DNA of 64,000 nt from Coccinella septempunctata (lineage: Eukaryota > Arthropoda > Insecta > Coleoptera > Coccinellidae). This document shows positions 20,501 to 32,774 of this stretch, piece by piece. Each line of letters begins with the position of its first letter. Within the stretch, counting starts at the first letter, position 1. Location of the stretch: NCBI RefSeq assembly GCF_907165205.1, contig NC_058189.1:13762001-13826000 (forward strand), in the 5' to 3' direction. Below the pieces are notes generated by a model, which did not search any database, was not told the DNA's origin, and was given only the letters and a program-made list of their open reading frames with translations. Made by a program: the position numbers and the translations under genes.

Positions 20501-23500
20501 ATCTAGGGTAAAAATTGAGGTACCATGTCCTCCTAATTCTAACAGCTGGAAGTTTCATTCTTTTTCCAACTCGAGCCCATACTTGTGACGAGATTTTACG
20601 ATTTTTCAGCTCTGATAAACTTATGGTGCAAGTCTCTTCTACTAAAGCGACCAAAAGCTTTTCGGCCAAAGCTTTAGTCCAATGTATTCTTGTCAATTTC
20701 AGTTTCTTCTTCATTTTTAGCAAGTTGTACCTCCTGGCAACAGCATCTCGAGGCCTATTCAATATTGTAGCAATGTCTGTGAAACGCTTTATACAATTGT
20801 TGGTCCTCAAGTACTCCATGATTATTTCATCCTCTTCAGCAGTAAATCTGAAAAAAAAAATTCACTTGAAGAGATTTTCTTATGATTCATATTTTGAAAT
20901 CTGAAATTATCGGTATTAGTGGTGCTTGTAGAAAGCAGGAGTTACGCAACTTGAAACCTGAAGACGTGGAAGATACGGGAAAATATCTGATAATTCATAT
21001 TCCTAATCCTTTTATCCGGTTTGTGAAAACTACATCAATCTACATCCTGCAAGACAGCATGTTGAGACTCTGCATTTCTTTTTGAATTACGTAAATGGAA
21101 AATGCACCAAGCAATGTGTTGGAATAAACGCCATTGCTTTAGGTGTTCTTCTGCCACAATTCTAGTAGATGCTGGTGACGATATGCTAGCATTGAAGAGA
21201 CATGCCGTTTGTTCCGATATTCCTGAACAGTACTGTCAGTATTTCAGAGACGATGCCTATTGGCCCAGTCGTTCGAGTTTTATTGTTATTCGATTGCGGC
21301 CACTAAAACCAGCAATATCGGAACAGGCCCATTGCGGTTGGCGGTCATCAGCAGTGGCCGAGAGTTATGTAGACAATTCTATGAAAAACATGACTGCTAA
21401 CTCATCAAAAATTACATATGCCGTTAATAATACAAGAGAGAATAATGATATTATTTTTGAAAATACAAAAAATCCAACAACCAACCCACCCTCTCTTCTT
21501 TTTAATAATTGCACGCTAATAATTAACTATAATTATTACAAACAAAATGTGAACTAAACTATGGGAACTTATTATACTTGTATGATTTTTTGTAGATATT
21601 TAATTGATTAAAAATATAGTCACTTAATGGAATTCTAAGTTTTATGGAGATGAAAAAGTATAGTACTCAACTCGAGTTGTAAGGCAATTACGCACTCCTA
21701 GAATTACTAACTTTTTCTAGTCGTGCGTAATATGCTTCTTCACTGGAAGGGCGCGTCCATGTGTTTTATAGGTCTACTAGCTGACCCGGCAAACGTTGTT
21801 TTGCCATATAAATAATTTCCATGTTGTATCATAAAAAAATAGAAATTAAAAATTTTGTCTAAAAAATAAAAAGAAAATTTAGGGGTGGACTACCCCTAAC
21901 ATTTAGGGGGATGAAAAATAGATGTTGGCCGATTCTCATAGATAGCTGACCCGGCAAACGTTGTTTTGCCATATAAATAATTTCCTAATGATTAAATTAC
22001 TGAAATGGCTATTAAAAAATAAGGGTTGATCGTAGAAGGGTGAAAATTGAGGATTGTATGTATTTTTGTATGTTGTATCATAAAAAAATATAAATTAAAA
22101 ATTTTGTCTAAAAAATACAAAAAAAAAATTAGGTGTGGACTACCCCTAACATTTATGGGGATGAAAAATAGATGTTGGCCGATTCTCATAGATAGCTGAC
22201 CCGGCAAACGTTGTTTTGCCATATAAATAATTTCCTAATGATTAAATTACTAAAATGGCTATTAAAAAATAAGGGTTGATCGTAGAAGGGTGAAAATTGA
22301 GGATTGTATGTACATATTTTTGTATGTTGTATCATAAAAAAATAAAAATTAAAAATTTTGTCTAAAAAATACAAAAAAAAATTAGGGGTGGACTACCCCT
22401 AACATTTAGGGGGATGAAAAATAGATGTTGGCCGATTCTCATAGATACCGGATAAGCACAAAAAATTTCATCAAAATCGGTCAAGCCGTTTCGGAGGAGT
22501 ATGGTAACGAAAACTATGACACGAGAATTTTATATATTAGATGAGGCGTACCGGCTGCCGAATGCGAAGTTGAGCGAAGCTGAGCGTTTTCAATGCTGAA
22601 TGACAAGCTACGTCACTTGATTTGTAGCTTGTCACTTCTTATATTAGCATTGAAAACGCTCCACTTCGCATTCGGTGGCCGGTCAGCCTTAAGTGCTAGA
22701 GTCAGTCCGCTCCTGACGATTTATGGGGAAGGTGTTAGAAAAAATCATTAGTGATATTTGTATTAACTCAAATTAAAAAACTACCAGAATCGGTTAAGTC
22801 GTTCAGAGGTTATCACAAAAAACTGCATTAGGGGAGTACCATTCGAAGGCCCATATCTCCGCAAATAAAAAATTAATTCCTGACTCGTCTTTATATACTT
22901 TACCTACGCCTGAGGAAGAGTTGTAATGTCGGGATATCCTGTATAAATGATAATAAGCAGAATAAGCTCTAAGGAGCTGGTCAGACAGCCCAAATAACGT
23001 TTGTAGTAATTTTTTTTTTTCATTCGTTCACTACACTGACAAAATGGTCAATCGACATCGGGTCGCGTCGCGTTTTAATAATGTGTTTCCGCCTTTATCT
23101 TAATGTCTACGCTACGCCACTGTTACCGAAATGAGATCTGTCTGTGAACTTAACCTTGTCACCATCTACGTCATCACCCTTCCAATCAGGAATGCATATG
23201 TAAATAAAGATTCGGATACGTTGGATTAGGTGTGGGCGGCATCCATCCGAACATTTTCCAACGGTTCCAAGACGTAGGCTTGCGTTCAGTCAAGACGCCG
23301 TACATCAAATGGATGCTCGTTTTGTTGTTGCATGTTTTCAGTCATAGATAATTATTTCCTGGCGTCGAAATTAAAACGCTATCTTTCAGTGTTTGAATTA
23401 GACGCGGCATTACATAGTAGTAGGTTCGGGACAACTGAGCAGCAGCATGCCCAGTTTCAGCTGACTGACTTTTACATTACAATTCCCATTTATATGCCAT

Positions 23501-26500
23501 ATGTATTCGGTATGAGACTTTTCCAACCTTAGCAAATTCATTGATGATCTCGAAAAGTACGACAGCTTTCATGGCCCATTTGCAAAACTCGTTCTCAGTT
23601 TGGATTGACTGACCGCATGTATACGTACACAAGATCTTTTCGCACTGGCGCTTGGACTATACAGAGTGCATAAGTCTGCTTGGTTACAATACCCAAATTT
23701 TATATGAATATATAAAATTTTATTATGATTGGTAATTCGTTGCCGTTTAATGAATTATACTGATTTTTATTTGTGGGACAAGAAAAAAGAGTTCACGATA
23801 TAATTGAAGATTGCGGCTATCCCACTAATAAAAATCATAAATTTTATTATGTAAATTTACATACCTTCCAGAATTTTGCACTTCACTTGAGATTATTCTT
23901 CGGAATCTTTCATATATAGTATTCATTGTTCTATTTTCGAATCCATGAGAAATAAATTGCACAAATAAAACCAATTGTTTATCTGGCAAAACGCCATGTT
24001 TAGCTTTCCTAGAGCGGTTCATGAATGGCAAATAGTATGTGCCATCCCAATCATGATGCTGAAATTAAGATGTACAAATAATGATCAATCATTCAAAGGG
24101 TTCTCATTTATTTCATTCAATTGAAAGTGAGAAGGTTCTAAAAGTATTTACCTCACAAAATTTCTTCCAGTTTTTCATAATCTTATTGTCTTCTTCTTCA
24201 GTGAAAAGTCCTAATTTCAGCTTGATTCCTTCAGCATGAAGTGCTTCTCTCTGTTCATCTGATGGAGGAGTAATGATGAAATATGCGATTTTCTGAATTG
24301 GTGATAAAGGAAAAGGATTTTCAACATTCAAATCCTTGATTTCCTGAAAAATTGTAGGTGAAATATTAGTCTTTATTAAAATTGTGTCTGTTAGCATTTC
24401 ACTCACTTTTTTTAAATGACTGCTTTGAGGAATGTTTAGTTCCTTTTTAATTTCCCAAATAGATTTCGACTGTTTTATAAGTTTTATTATTTTTGTGTTC
24501 CTTTCTTTTTCTTTCAATTCTTTCTTAGTTGGAGATCGGTAATCAACTGTACGCCTTCTTAGTTTTGTGGCTAAACTTTTTCTTGAATCTCTCTCATCTT
24601 TGTCAGGGGAAGTTTCAGGACTGTTATTTTTTATCCTTCTTGGTGGGTTCACAGGATCTGTAACATATTGAATGAGAATTCCTCGAGAATTTTTTTTTCA
24701 GTGTTTAGGTACATGTTTTTTTGGTATATATTTAGGAAGTGCTTTATAGTACATATGTTAGTACAATGCTTCAATGAATTTCAATAACTTTATGTGCAAA
24801 TACTACCATTCAAACACCTAAGACTCTTTTTCTGTTCGTTAAAAGAAAAACAAATTTTCAACAAAACTTTACCCACAACAACCAACACATGAAGTATAAG
24901 GTATTCATTTTTTTTCTACTCCAAGACATAACATGGCTAAATAACATGATTATCACTACAACCACTTCAGGCTCCAGTTTTTATTTATCAATATTGCTTT
25001 GATATTGAATATATAAGGTCAATACTTGATTGATTTGCATTATAATGCAAACAATCAAGGCAATAAGGACCGAACAACATTGAGTTTTTTTTAATAGTTT
25101 CTGGGTCTTTATACTTTAATAATTAGGCCTTTCCAGTTATCAGCTGGGGAGCACTGCTCCTAGTTTAGAGCGTCATACCATCGATTTCTTCCCCTCTCCC
25201 CGAATTTCTGGGGCTTTAACAGTGAACTCTAAAAGGCGTCTTTACTCAATGGGCTTCACGCATTAACAGTTGTGGAACGTTAGAATTGCCGTATTTACTG
25301 AGATTAGGTCAGTTTAATTTGACAGCTTAGATAGCGAGGGCCGCAAGCTCCAGTGAGTCAAACTCTGGGGTTTCGCGCACCTAATTGGAAAGCAGCTAAT
25401 AGAAATAAGTTTCTCATGCAAAAGGAAATATTCGAATAACTTAAAAATAACAATACTAGAACTAGAGTAGCGAAGAAGTATTTCTACCCCATATATATTT
25501 CAACACTGCCACACAATAAGGTCTTGTAATTGCATATGAGATTATATAACACGGTATCTAATCAATTTAACAGTTTTAGTTGTGAGAAAATCTTCATAAA
25601 AAAAACTTTTTCCATTCGTAACATATAATGCTAGACAACCGAATGAAACTTTTTTCCAAAAATTTATGAATCGGTTTATAAAAAATAAGTTAAGGTAGTA
25701 GAAAAGATACACTCAATTTGAAGAATCATGAAAATATCAACGATTATTATACATACTTAAAAAAAGAAAAATCTTACCATCAATGTATGATGAATTGTTT
25801 GAAAAAGACTCGCTGGGTTCTGAGTCATTTACATCACATCTGGACGATTCATTACAGATTTCATCGAATTCTTCTTTCATTTGTTTTGTGTGAGATTGAG
25901 ATAAAATATCAGCAAATGAGTACAGATTTCTTTTCTGGCCATTATTTGAATCCAATTTTTGTTCGAAATTTTTGGCAACACATTTGTGATTTTTTTCACT
26001 ATTTTTGTCTCCATGACTGAGCATTTCATTAACATCATCATTAATAACAGACATATCGCCTTCAATATCGATATTCGATGCTGACTCACTTTTACTCAAA
26101 TCTTTTTGATCATTTTCTTTTTTGAAGTATTCCAAAATACTTCTAGATTTAGTTGTATTTGGATCGTTAGTTGAAATATTTTTCTTTTTGTTCAATTTTC
26201 CTGTTTGACTCTTTAGAATTTTCCTTTTTTTGCTCGGATTTTCAGCACAATTTTTATTGGGAGTTCCGTCATTTGCATCGGATTTTCTTCTACGTTTGCT
26301 CACTTTTTTTATAGAAAGGTCATTGGAGCGTTTACTTACATTTGGAAGTTCACTTATTGTTGATATTACTCCACCAGTCATTACTTCTGATGCAATGTCT
26401 ATACCTAGTTTAGATTGTCGAATAAAGGTATTGATGTAAGATTGAGTGTCTTTCCTTTTATCCATATTCAGTTCATTGTCAACTTCCTTTATGTTGTGCT

Positions 26501-29500
26501 CAGAATCAGTTATATTAATTTCAGTAATTGATTTGATCTCATTTGGTATAAAAACTTCAGAGGTCGTTTCGATTTCAATTATTTCATCATTTTTACATGA
26601 CATAGTTTTTTTTAGAATATCAGTTTTTTCTGTATCCCCCTCATTTGGTTTGCTACACTTGGATGAATGTTTTATGCTACTTGAAGAGTTCATACTTCTG
26701 CTAGTCTTTTGTATATTATTTTTTTGTGGGGACAACAAAGAAGTCTCACATTTCTGATCCCGCAATTGTAATCCATTATCTGGTTCCAATTCCATGTCAT
26801 CATTAAGATATGTAACATTACTTGGGATATTTTCATTTTCTTCAAGATTTTTTTCAAGATTCTGTGGGGAATTCAAGACATTATTTGTCCATGTACCGAT
26901 CTGCCCACCTCCATCATTACGTTTTGAATCTTTTCGATTATCCCTATCAATAGAAGACAGCCCATCCTCATTATCTGCACTGGATTTTCTATTTTTACTT
27001 GATGGTGATTTTTTGTTGCTATTTGAAATTTTTTTGCTGAATTTTTCACAATTATCAAGGTGTGTACTTTCGGAATCTGACTCAGTAGTTTTCTTTTGCA
27101 ACCACATGGGAGAATTACTTTGTTTGCATTCTAACTCAGGATTTCCTAGGGATACTAAATCCATATTATCATCAATAATATCTTTATTTACTTGATCGAT
27201 CAATTCAGATGAAAGCAAGGGTTTCTCATCTGATAACATCAATTCAACACTTTTGTTTTTTTTCTCAATAAGCTGCTCAACAAAATCATCCGATGGTCTA
27301 TCATGAGCATTATTCATGTAAGACTGCATTTTTCTATATTCCTCTTCTGGATCCTCGTCAGATGATTCTAAATCCATAACGTCATCAATATTTCCTTTAT
27401 CCTGTCCTCTACCGCAATAGGAATTGATCGAAATATTATGGATACTTGATGACTCTGATTTTTTTGATATTTTTTCATGCTCCAAAATATATGGTCTTTC
27501 TAATTCAGTATTCTCCCCCTCTTTTGATTTGAAAGTAGCTTTATTCTTCTTTTTTTCATCACTATTTTCCAGCCTTTCAAAGAATGTTTTGAATTTATCA
27601 GAAAGAATATTAGATATATGATCATTCAACTTAATTTTTGGTTTCATACTTTTTTGTTTATGGGGAGGTTTCGTTTCATTTTCAGAATCAACTATGTTAT
27701 TTATATTTTTTTTAACTTTATCGTGCATTTTCTTAATCATTTTCGTTTTTTTTTCAAATTCAACATCATCTTGAGAAGCATTCTCTTGAAAATTTTTGGC
27801 ATTTGCAAAATCATGGTTTTCATTATGTCTACAGAGATTTTTTTTTTGTGTCTTTGAATTATCACACATTTCTTCTCTTTTTCCTTCAATTAATGAAGGT
27901 TGTCTTTTAATTAGAGATTTCAGTGTGTCTTCGGAATTTTCCTTTTCGTTTAGTTGACTTATATGTTTCCTTTCAACTTCAATATTTTCTGCTCTAATCA
28001 CTTCATTATCATAAATTAATACATTGTTTTGTTCTTCTTGATGCTTTAGCGATATAATTTCAGAATAGTTTTCAGTTTCTTTAAATGGTCCTAACTTCTT
28101 CTTTTCCTTCTTCCTTTTAGTTCTTGAAAGGATTGCAATATTACTGGTTTCATCTTCAGGCCCTGTCGTAATTTCTCTAGAATCATTCATGAATTTTGAA
28201 GTATAATTTTCTACATCAAACAATTTTTTATGTTTTTTCCTCTTCCTGGAGAACACTTTATCCTCTGCCAAATTTTCTTGATCAGAAAATAGAGAATCAG
28301 AAGTTGAAGTTTTAGTTTTTCTGGTTTTTTTTCCAAATTCAGGACTCTGAATTATTCCTATTTTATCCTCCAAAATTGCCTTAATGAGCTTATTCTTAGA
28401 TTTTTTTGGTTCTTTTTTTACTTCAGCGACTACAGAGGTTCCATTTTCTTGCTCAGTATGTGCACAGCATGATTCATTTTGTTTGGTGCTAGAGATTTCC
28501 TTCTCTGTTTTACTATTTTCTATTTCAGTTGACATAATCCCATTTTCTATTTCATTCTTGTGGTCGATGTTGCCATCAAAACCTTTCTGAAGTTGTTTAT
28601 TTCCTTTTCTTCTTGATAGTTTTTCTTTCTCAATATTATTTTTTATTTCTTTATTGAATACCTTGACCTCGGTTGTTGATTCCCCAAAATCTTCATTTAT
28701 CTGTTCTGGAATATTCGGATTGATATTGTCAATAATTTTGGGTAAAATACATTCTCCAATTTCATTAGGTTTCACTTCTTTATTGGCGTTAACATTGACA
28801 TTTCTTATCAGTTCATCTTCGCTTAAATTCAACCTGTTAATTATCTGGTTAAGAATGTTCTTTTTCAATTTTTTTTTGGACTTCCCAATACTTTTATGTT
28901 TCGACTTTGGACTTGTATTTCCATGTCTTTTCTCTTTCTCTTCATCTGAATTTTGACCATTTTCTTCAATCTGCTTTACCATTATAGATTCCTTTGATTT
29001 CATATTTGCTGATGCACAGTCGATGATTTCTCCTAATTTTGAATGTTCATGCTTTCTTGTTTCGATGATGTTTAGCTCCTTTTTGTCTTCCAATTCATTA
29101 GTTTCCATCTCATGAGGAATAATGTCCATTCTATTAATGCTTTTCATTTCTTCATTTATATCTGGCCTTTTTTCTTTTGTTCCTTTGAATTTTTTTTTCG
29201 TTTCATCTGAATTTTGACCATTTTCTTCAATAATAATTTGCTTGATCTTTGTGGGTTTCTCAGATTTCACATTAGCTGACACTGAGTTGGTGGTTTTTCC
29301 TAATTCTGATTGTTCATTCTTGCTTGTCTTCCTGATGTTTAGCTCCAGTTTGTCTACAAATTCCTTAGTGTCCACTCCATGTTGAATAATTCCTAAGCTA
29401 TTAAAGCTTTTCATTTCTTCATTTATATCTGGCCTTTTTTCTTTTGTTCCTTTGAATTTTTTTTTCGTATCATCTGAATTTTGACCATTTTCTTCATTAG

Positions 29501-32063
29501 TAATTTGCTTGATCTTTGTGGGTTTCTCAGATTTCATATTAGCTGACGCTGAGTTGGTGGTTTGTCCTAATTCTGATTGTTCATTCTTGCTTGTTACCCT
29601 GATGTTTATCTCCATTTTGTCTTCAAATTCCTTAGTGTCGACTCCATGTTGAATAATTCCTAAGCTATTAAAGCTTTTAATTTCTTCATTTATATCTGGA
29701 TTTTCTCCTTTTGTTCTTTTGGAATTGTCTGTCTCATCATCGGAATTTTGACTATTTTTTTTAATAGTAATTTGCTTCATCTTTGTGGGTTTTTCAGATT
29801 TCATATTAGCTGATGCCGAGTTGGTGGTTTGTCCTAATTCTGATTGTTCATTCTTGCTTGTTTCCCTGATATTTATGTCCATTTTGTCTTCAAATTCCTT
29901 AGTGTCGACTCCTTGTTGAATAATTCCTGAGCTATTAAAGCTTTTTATTTCTTCATTTATATCTGGATTTTCTCCCTTTGTTCCTTTGGAATTTTTCGAC
30001 TTATCATCGAAATTTTGACCATTTTCTTCAATGATTCCCATCATCTTTGTGGATTTCTCTGATTTCATATCTCCTGATGCCCAGTTGATGATTTCTCCAA
30101 ATTCTGAATGTTCATCCTTGCTTGTTTCGCTGATTTTTAGGTCCATTTCTTTTTCCAATTTTGTAGTGTCTACCTCATGAGGAATTTTTTCCATGCTATT
30201 TTTTTCTTTTGTTCCTCTAAAAATTTGTTTTTTAATTCCCGTATCTTTAACCTTCTTCTTTCTTCCAGTAACATATTTTAGTTTGCACTGCATATCATTT
30301 TGAATCACCTTGTAAGAAGAAAAATTATCATTTGAGCCTTCAATACTATTCTCAAAGATTTCTTGTTTTTCATTTGGCTGTTCCTCCTTCTTCTTACTAC
30401 GTTTCTCATCTGCATGAGCTTCATCTGTATTTATATTGAAATTATTTTCATCAACAGCCAAATACTCCTGATTTTTCATTGACTCACTTCTTTTTCCCTC
30501 AACATATTTCCGAGTTTGCAGTTTTTCAATTTTTGTATCACATACTTCTGAATCAATTTCCCTGATTTTTTTATGGTTTTGGGTGATTTGGTTATTCCCC
30601 ATATCATCAACAAATAGAATGGGCAATTCAATATTTAATTCATTATTTACAGAGAAATTCTCAATTTTTGCTTTCATAGAATTTTTTTCATCATTGTTTA
30701 TTGCATCTTCCTGGTTTTCATCATCAATATAATTGAAGGAACTGATCTCTTTTTCTTCTTCAATCAATTTTTCATCTGTCCTCATTAGCTTCTCATCCTC
30801 TTCTTCAACACCTTCAAGTTTCTCACCAATTATACTTTCCACTTTATCGATACTGTAAACAAGATCTTTTGATATTTCCAAAAATTCTATTGACTTTATA
30901 TCCCTTTCATCTTTGTACGTGGAAGACTTACAAATATTATATTCATTTTCTTTAAAATCTAAATTGCCCCTAACTGAACTCTTTGATCTAGACTTCGCCT
31001 TGCTGTCTTTCAATATTTTCCCTACTTCATCGCAAGATTCTAATACTGAATGATTTCCTTCACTGTTAGAAACTGCTAAGGATTCATCTTTAATATATTT
31101 ATTCATACAGTTTTTGACATTTAAAGAAAAATTTCTTTTGCCTATGTCTTTTATAGAGATATTATCTTTTACTTTTTTCCACTTCTGTCCCATTTTGTTT
31201 TGATCTCCCCAATACATTAATGCATCAGAAGTCTTATTTTTCTCCTGATTTGAATCATCTGATTTATTCTGAAAAGATGATTGAACATTTTCATTGGAGT
31301 TATCAATAGATACTTCATTTCTTCTTCTCTCAAGTTCCAATTCTTTCAATTCTCCGCTGCCAATAATCTCCTTATGTTCTTTACCATCGGGAAAGAGCTT
31401 ATCCTTGTTATCCATAATTTTATGGTCATTGATCTTTTCGTTTGAGAACAAGTTAGAAATATATTTGTTTGAGCTATCATATTTCCTATTAGTTTCAGCT
31501 TTTTGTAAGACCACATTCTCTATAATTTTAATTTCCTTACAGACTGAATCTTTAGTACAATATTTTTCACAATTTTTCTGCACTACTAAATCTTTTTCAT
31601 GTCTTTTTTTCTTCTCAAATTTATTTAATGCAGAGTATTTGAGTTTGTGATTTGTATCAATTTTAATCGGTCGATTTTTTTTCTTCTTCCTTTGAATAGA
31701 TGCATAAGATGTTGAATTCAAAAAAGAATCATTTTGGATTTTTCGAAAATTAGAGAATGTTATATCATTTACAGCAATACTTCTTTCTTCCGGAAGCTTT
31801 GCTGATGAAAAACGAAAGGATGACAAATCCCTCTTATGAAACATTTTGTCTTCAACTCCATAATGTTTTAGCACTTGTTGCAGTGCTTCAGGAACTGTTG
31901 TGTTTAACAATGTTGAAGGAGATGCAGAATTCGTTTTAATAGTGTTATCACGATTTATTTTCACATATTGAAGTCTGGAATCTGCAATATTACTTTTGTT
32001 CGCAGTGTTTTCATTAAAAGATAAATTCAAAGAATATGATAACTGAGGAACTCCTTCGGACAT
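17577..32063 (-). CDS. TTF1-like Myb-domain protein (transcription termination factor 1 family), giant
   Basis: Six exons join in frame with GT-AG introns: 32063-25778, 24657-24152, 24058-23865, 20847-20443, 18033-17882 and 17725-17577, giving about 2563 aa. The ATG at 32063 (MSEGVPQLSY) is the first ATG in the frame. Residues 1 to about 2150 are low-complexity, Lys/Glu/Asn/Ser-rich, with five copies of an 89-aa repeat. The C-terminal 320 residues hold Myb/SANT-like units: GLFTEEEDNKIMKNWKKF, GRFTAEEDEIIMEYLR…RPRDAVARRY, HWTKALAEKLLVAL…VWARVGKRM and RGIDWGVVAREMG…KCNKLLRDLV. These line up with the C-terminal DNA-binding region of vertebrate TTF1, which binds rDNA terminators, stops RNA polymerase I and blocks replication forks. 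Vertebrate TTF1 is near 900 aa, so the N-terminus here is unusually long. The family call rests on the C-terminus; that the function is the same is inferred. The introns are filled with transposon sequence. Confidence 0.8.
18477..20108. repeat. Dispersed repeat carrying an internal satellite block
   Basis: The left part (18477-18740) and right part (about 19985-20108) match a contiguous repeat at 53187-53604. Inverted words CTCGAGCGTGTCAGATTAAG (about 18595) and CTTAATCTGACCCGCTCGA (about 20085) mark TIR-like ends. Between them sits a roughly 1.24-kb block made of ~277-bp tandem repeats that is absent from the 53-kb copy. It lies in intron 4 of the TTF1-like gene. Confidence 0.7.
18929..19885. 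repeat. Tandem satellite, about 277-bp unit, 3.4 copies
   Basis: ACTTGCCAGGCCAATTATGT recurs at about 18931, 19207, 19485 and 19761. Unit 1 is the most diverged, units 2 and 3 nearly identical, and unit 4 truncated. Spurious 62-aa open frames recur in each unit. Confidence 0.9.
20882..21557 (+). pseudogene. Crypton-like tyrosine recombinase, broken
   Basis: Plus-strand frames in intron 3 of the TTF1-like gene show ISGACRKQELRNLKPEDV (with the first catalytic Arg), NGKCTKQCVGIN, HCFRCSSATILVDAGDDM (the HxxR motif) and GWRSSAVAESYVDNS (Trp and the Tyr nucleophile), then NPPSLLFNNCTLIINY near the end. This order is that of the tyrosine recombinases spread by insect Cryptons. The segment between GIN and HCFR is deleted (about 25 codons expected), frames are shifted, and a 116-bp TIR element splits KRH from GWRSS. 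It is therefore non-functional. Cryptons move by strand exchange without TIRs; I cannot see element ends. Confidence 0.75.
21210..21325. mobile_element. 116-bp TIR insertion inside the Crypton-like pseudogene
   Basis: TGTTCCGATATT at 21210-21221 is mirrored by AATATCGGAACA at 21314-21325. Removing it would rejoin the KRH and GWRSS motifs of the recombinase. Flanks CATGCCG and CATTGCG may be a decayed target duplication. Confidence 0.7.
21779..22542 (+). mobile_element. RTE-tail/SINE-type element with tandem 250-bp units
   Basis: AGCTGACCCGGCAAACGTTG starts units at about 21779, 21944 and 22194; the first is internally deleted. The unit ends with GGCCGATTCTCATAGATA, and the last copy continues into ATCGGTCAAGCCGTTTCGG…GAGAATTTTATATATTAGAT, the 3' tail I associate with RTE elements and their SINEs in many insects. 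No coding capacity. Confidence 0.75.
22543..22690. mobile_element. Hairpin MITE
   Basis: Arms with ACCGGCTGCCGAATGCGAAG and CTTCGCATTCGGTGGCCGGT, plus GCGTTTTCAATGCT/AGCATTGAAAACGC and TGACAAGCTA/TAGCTTGTCA. It abuts the end of the SINE-type array. Confidence 0.65.
22691..23864. other. Rest of intron 3 of the TTF1-like gene
   Basis: No gene or named element recognised; only short chance frames. Confidence 0.4.
24658..25777. other. Intron 1 of the TTF1-like gene
   Basis: AT-rich except for a patch at 25130-25400. That patch contains AGTGAACTCTAAAAGGCG, a half copy of the 36-bp palindrome found at 37859-37895. No coding sequence is recognised. Confidence 0.45.
28990..30190 (-). repeat. Five tandem 267-268-bp (89-aa) coding repeats in the TTF1-like exon 1
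   Basis: The words KNEQSELG/HEHSKLG/KDEHSEFG, ENGQNSD and PDINEEMKSFNS recur at a constant spacing; on DNA, TTTCTTCATTTATATCTGG recurs near 29147, 29414, 29680 and 29948. Reading frame is preserved throughout. The copies differ by point changes, so this is an expanded, partly diverged internal duplication. No known domain is recognised. Confidence 0.85.
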
Positions 32064-32711
32064 TATGGTGTTGTAAAGTTGCAATTGTATGGTTTGATTT
32101 TTTTATCACACTTTTTTCAACAAACTAACGTTATGAGGAAGACTGATGATAGAAACACATAACATTAAACATTGTTTTGAAAATTCTAGGTTATGGTTAT
32201 ACCACAGAACATCAACAGAGGCAGAGAGTTGTATTAGGTTATATCATAGACATATTCTGCTGTTTTTCCTAGGTTGTAATGTACAATTTCAATTAACACC
32301 ATAATTATAATTTTGTTCTTTGTTCTGTTGAATTACAACAAAAATTTACATAATTTAAATCTCTCCTATCATTCAAATTATTCCTAAAATGAACGAAACG
32401 TATTTTTCTGACATAATAGCAAACATTCCATGTTGAGAAGAAGTGTTTAAAAAAAGTCACATACTTCTATGTTTTCTTTGTTTGGAACATGCACATGACA
32501 CATTAATCAAATTTTAAAATTGACAGTTAACGGCTATCCTATATAAATAAACTATGGAGGGTACCCTCCATAAAATAAACAAAAACATTTGTTAAACTGG
32601 GAGCACCCCATTCAGTTTCAGTATATAGTTTATTATTATTTGTTATATGTGCAGTATACTTGTGTATGCATATACCTGGTAGTTGGTTTTGCACTTCTCA
32701 AGCTTTTCAAG
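32064..32711. promoter_or_regulatory. Divergent promoter region between the TTF1-like and NEK2-like genes
   Basis: The two start codons face away from each other 711 bp apart (32063 minus, 32775 plus). The plus-strand gene has a short 5' UTR intron (32712-32774), so the shared upstream region is probably under 600 bp. No TATA box or motif can be assigned with confidence. Confidence 0.45.
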
Positions 32712-32774
32712 GTAAATCAGTTCTCAAATATCTATCGAACACAAAATCTTAAATTTACTGAAATATTTTTACAG

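Noticed and set aside
26230..31939. Plus-strand open frames of 60-133 aa opposite the TTF1-like first exon
   Set aside because: They are antisense shadows of a Lys/Glu/Asn-rich coding exon and read as Phe/Ser/Leu-rich nonsense.
32589..32774. Upstream in-frame extension of the NEK2-like protein, hydrophobic
   Set aside because: A GGTAAATC donor at 32711 and TTTTTACAG directly before the ATG at 32775 show that this is 5' UTR and intron.
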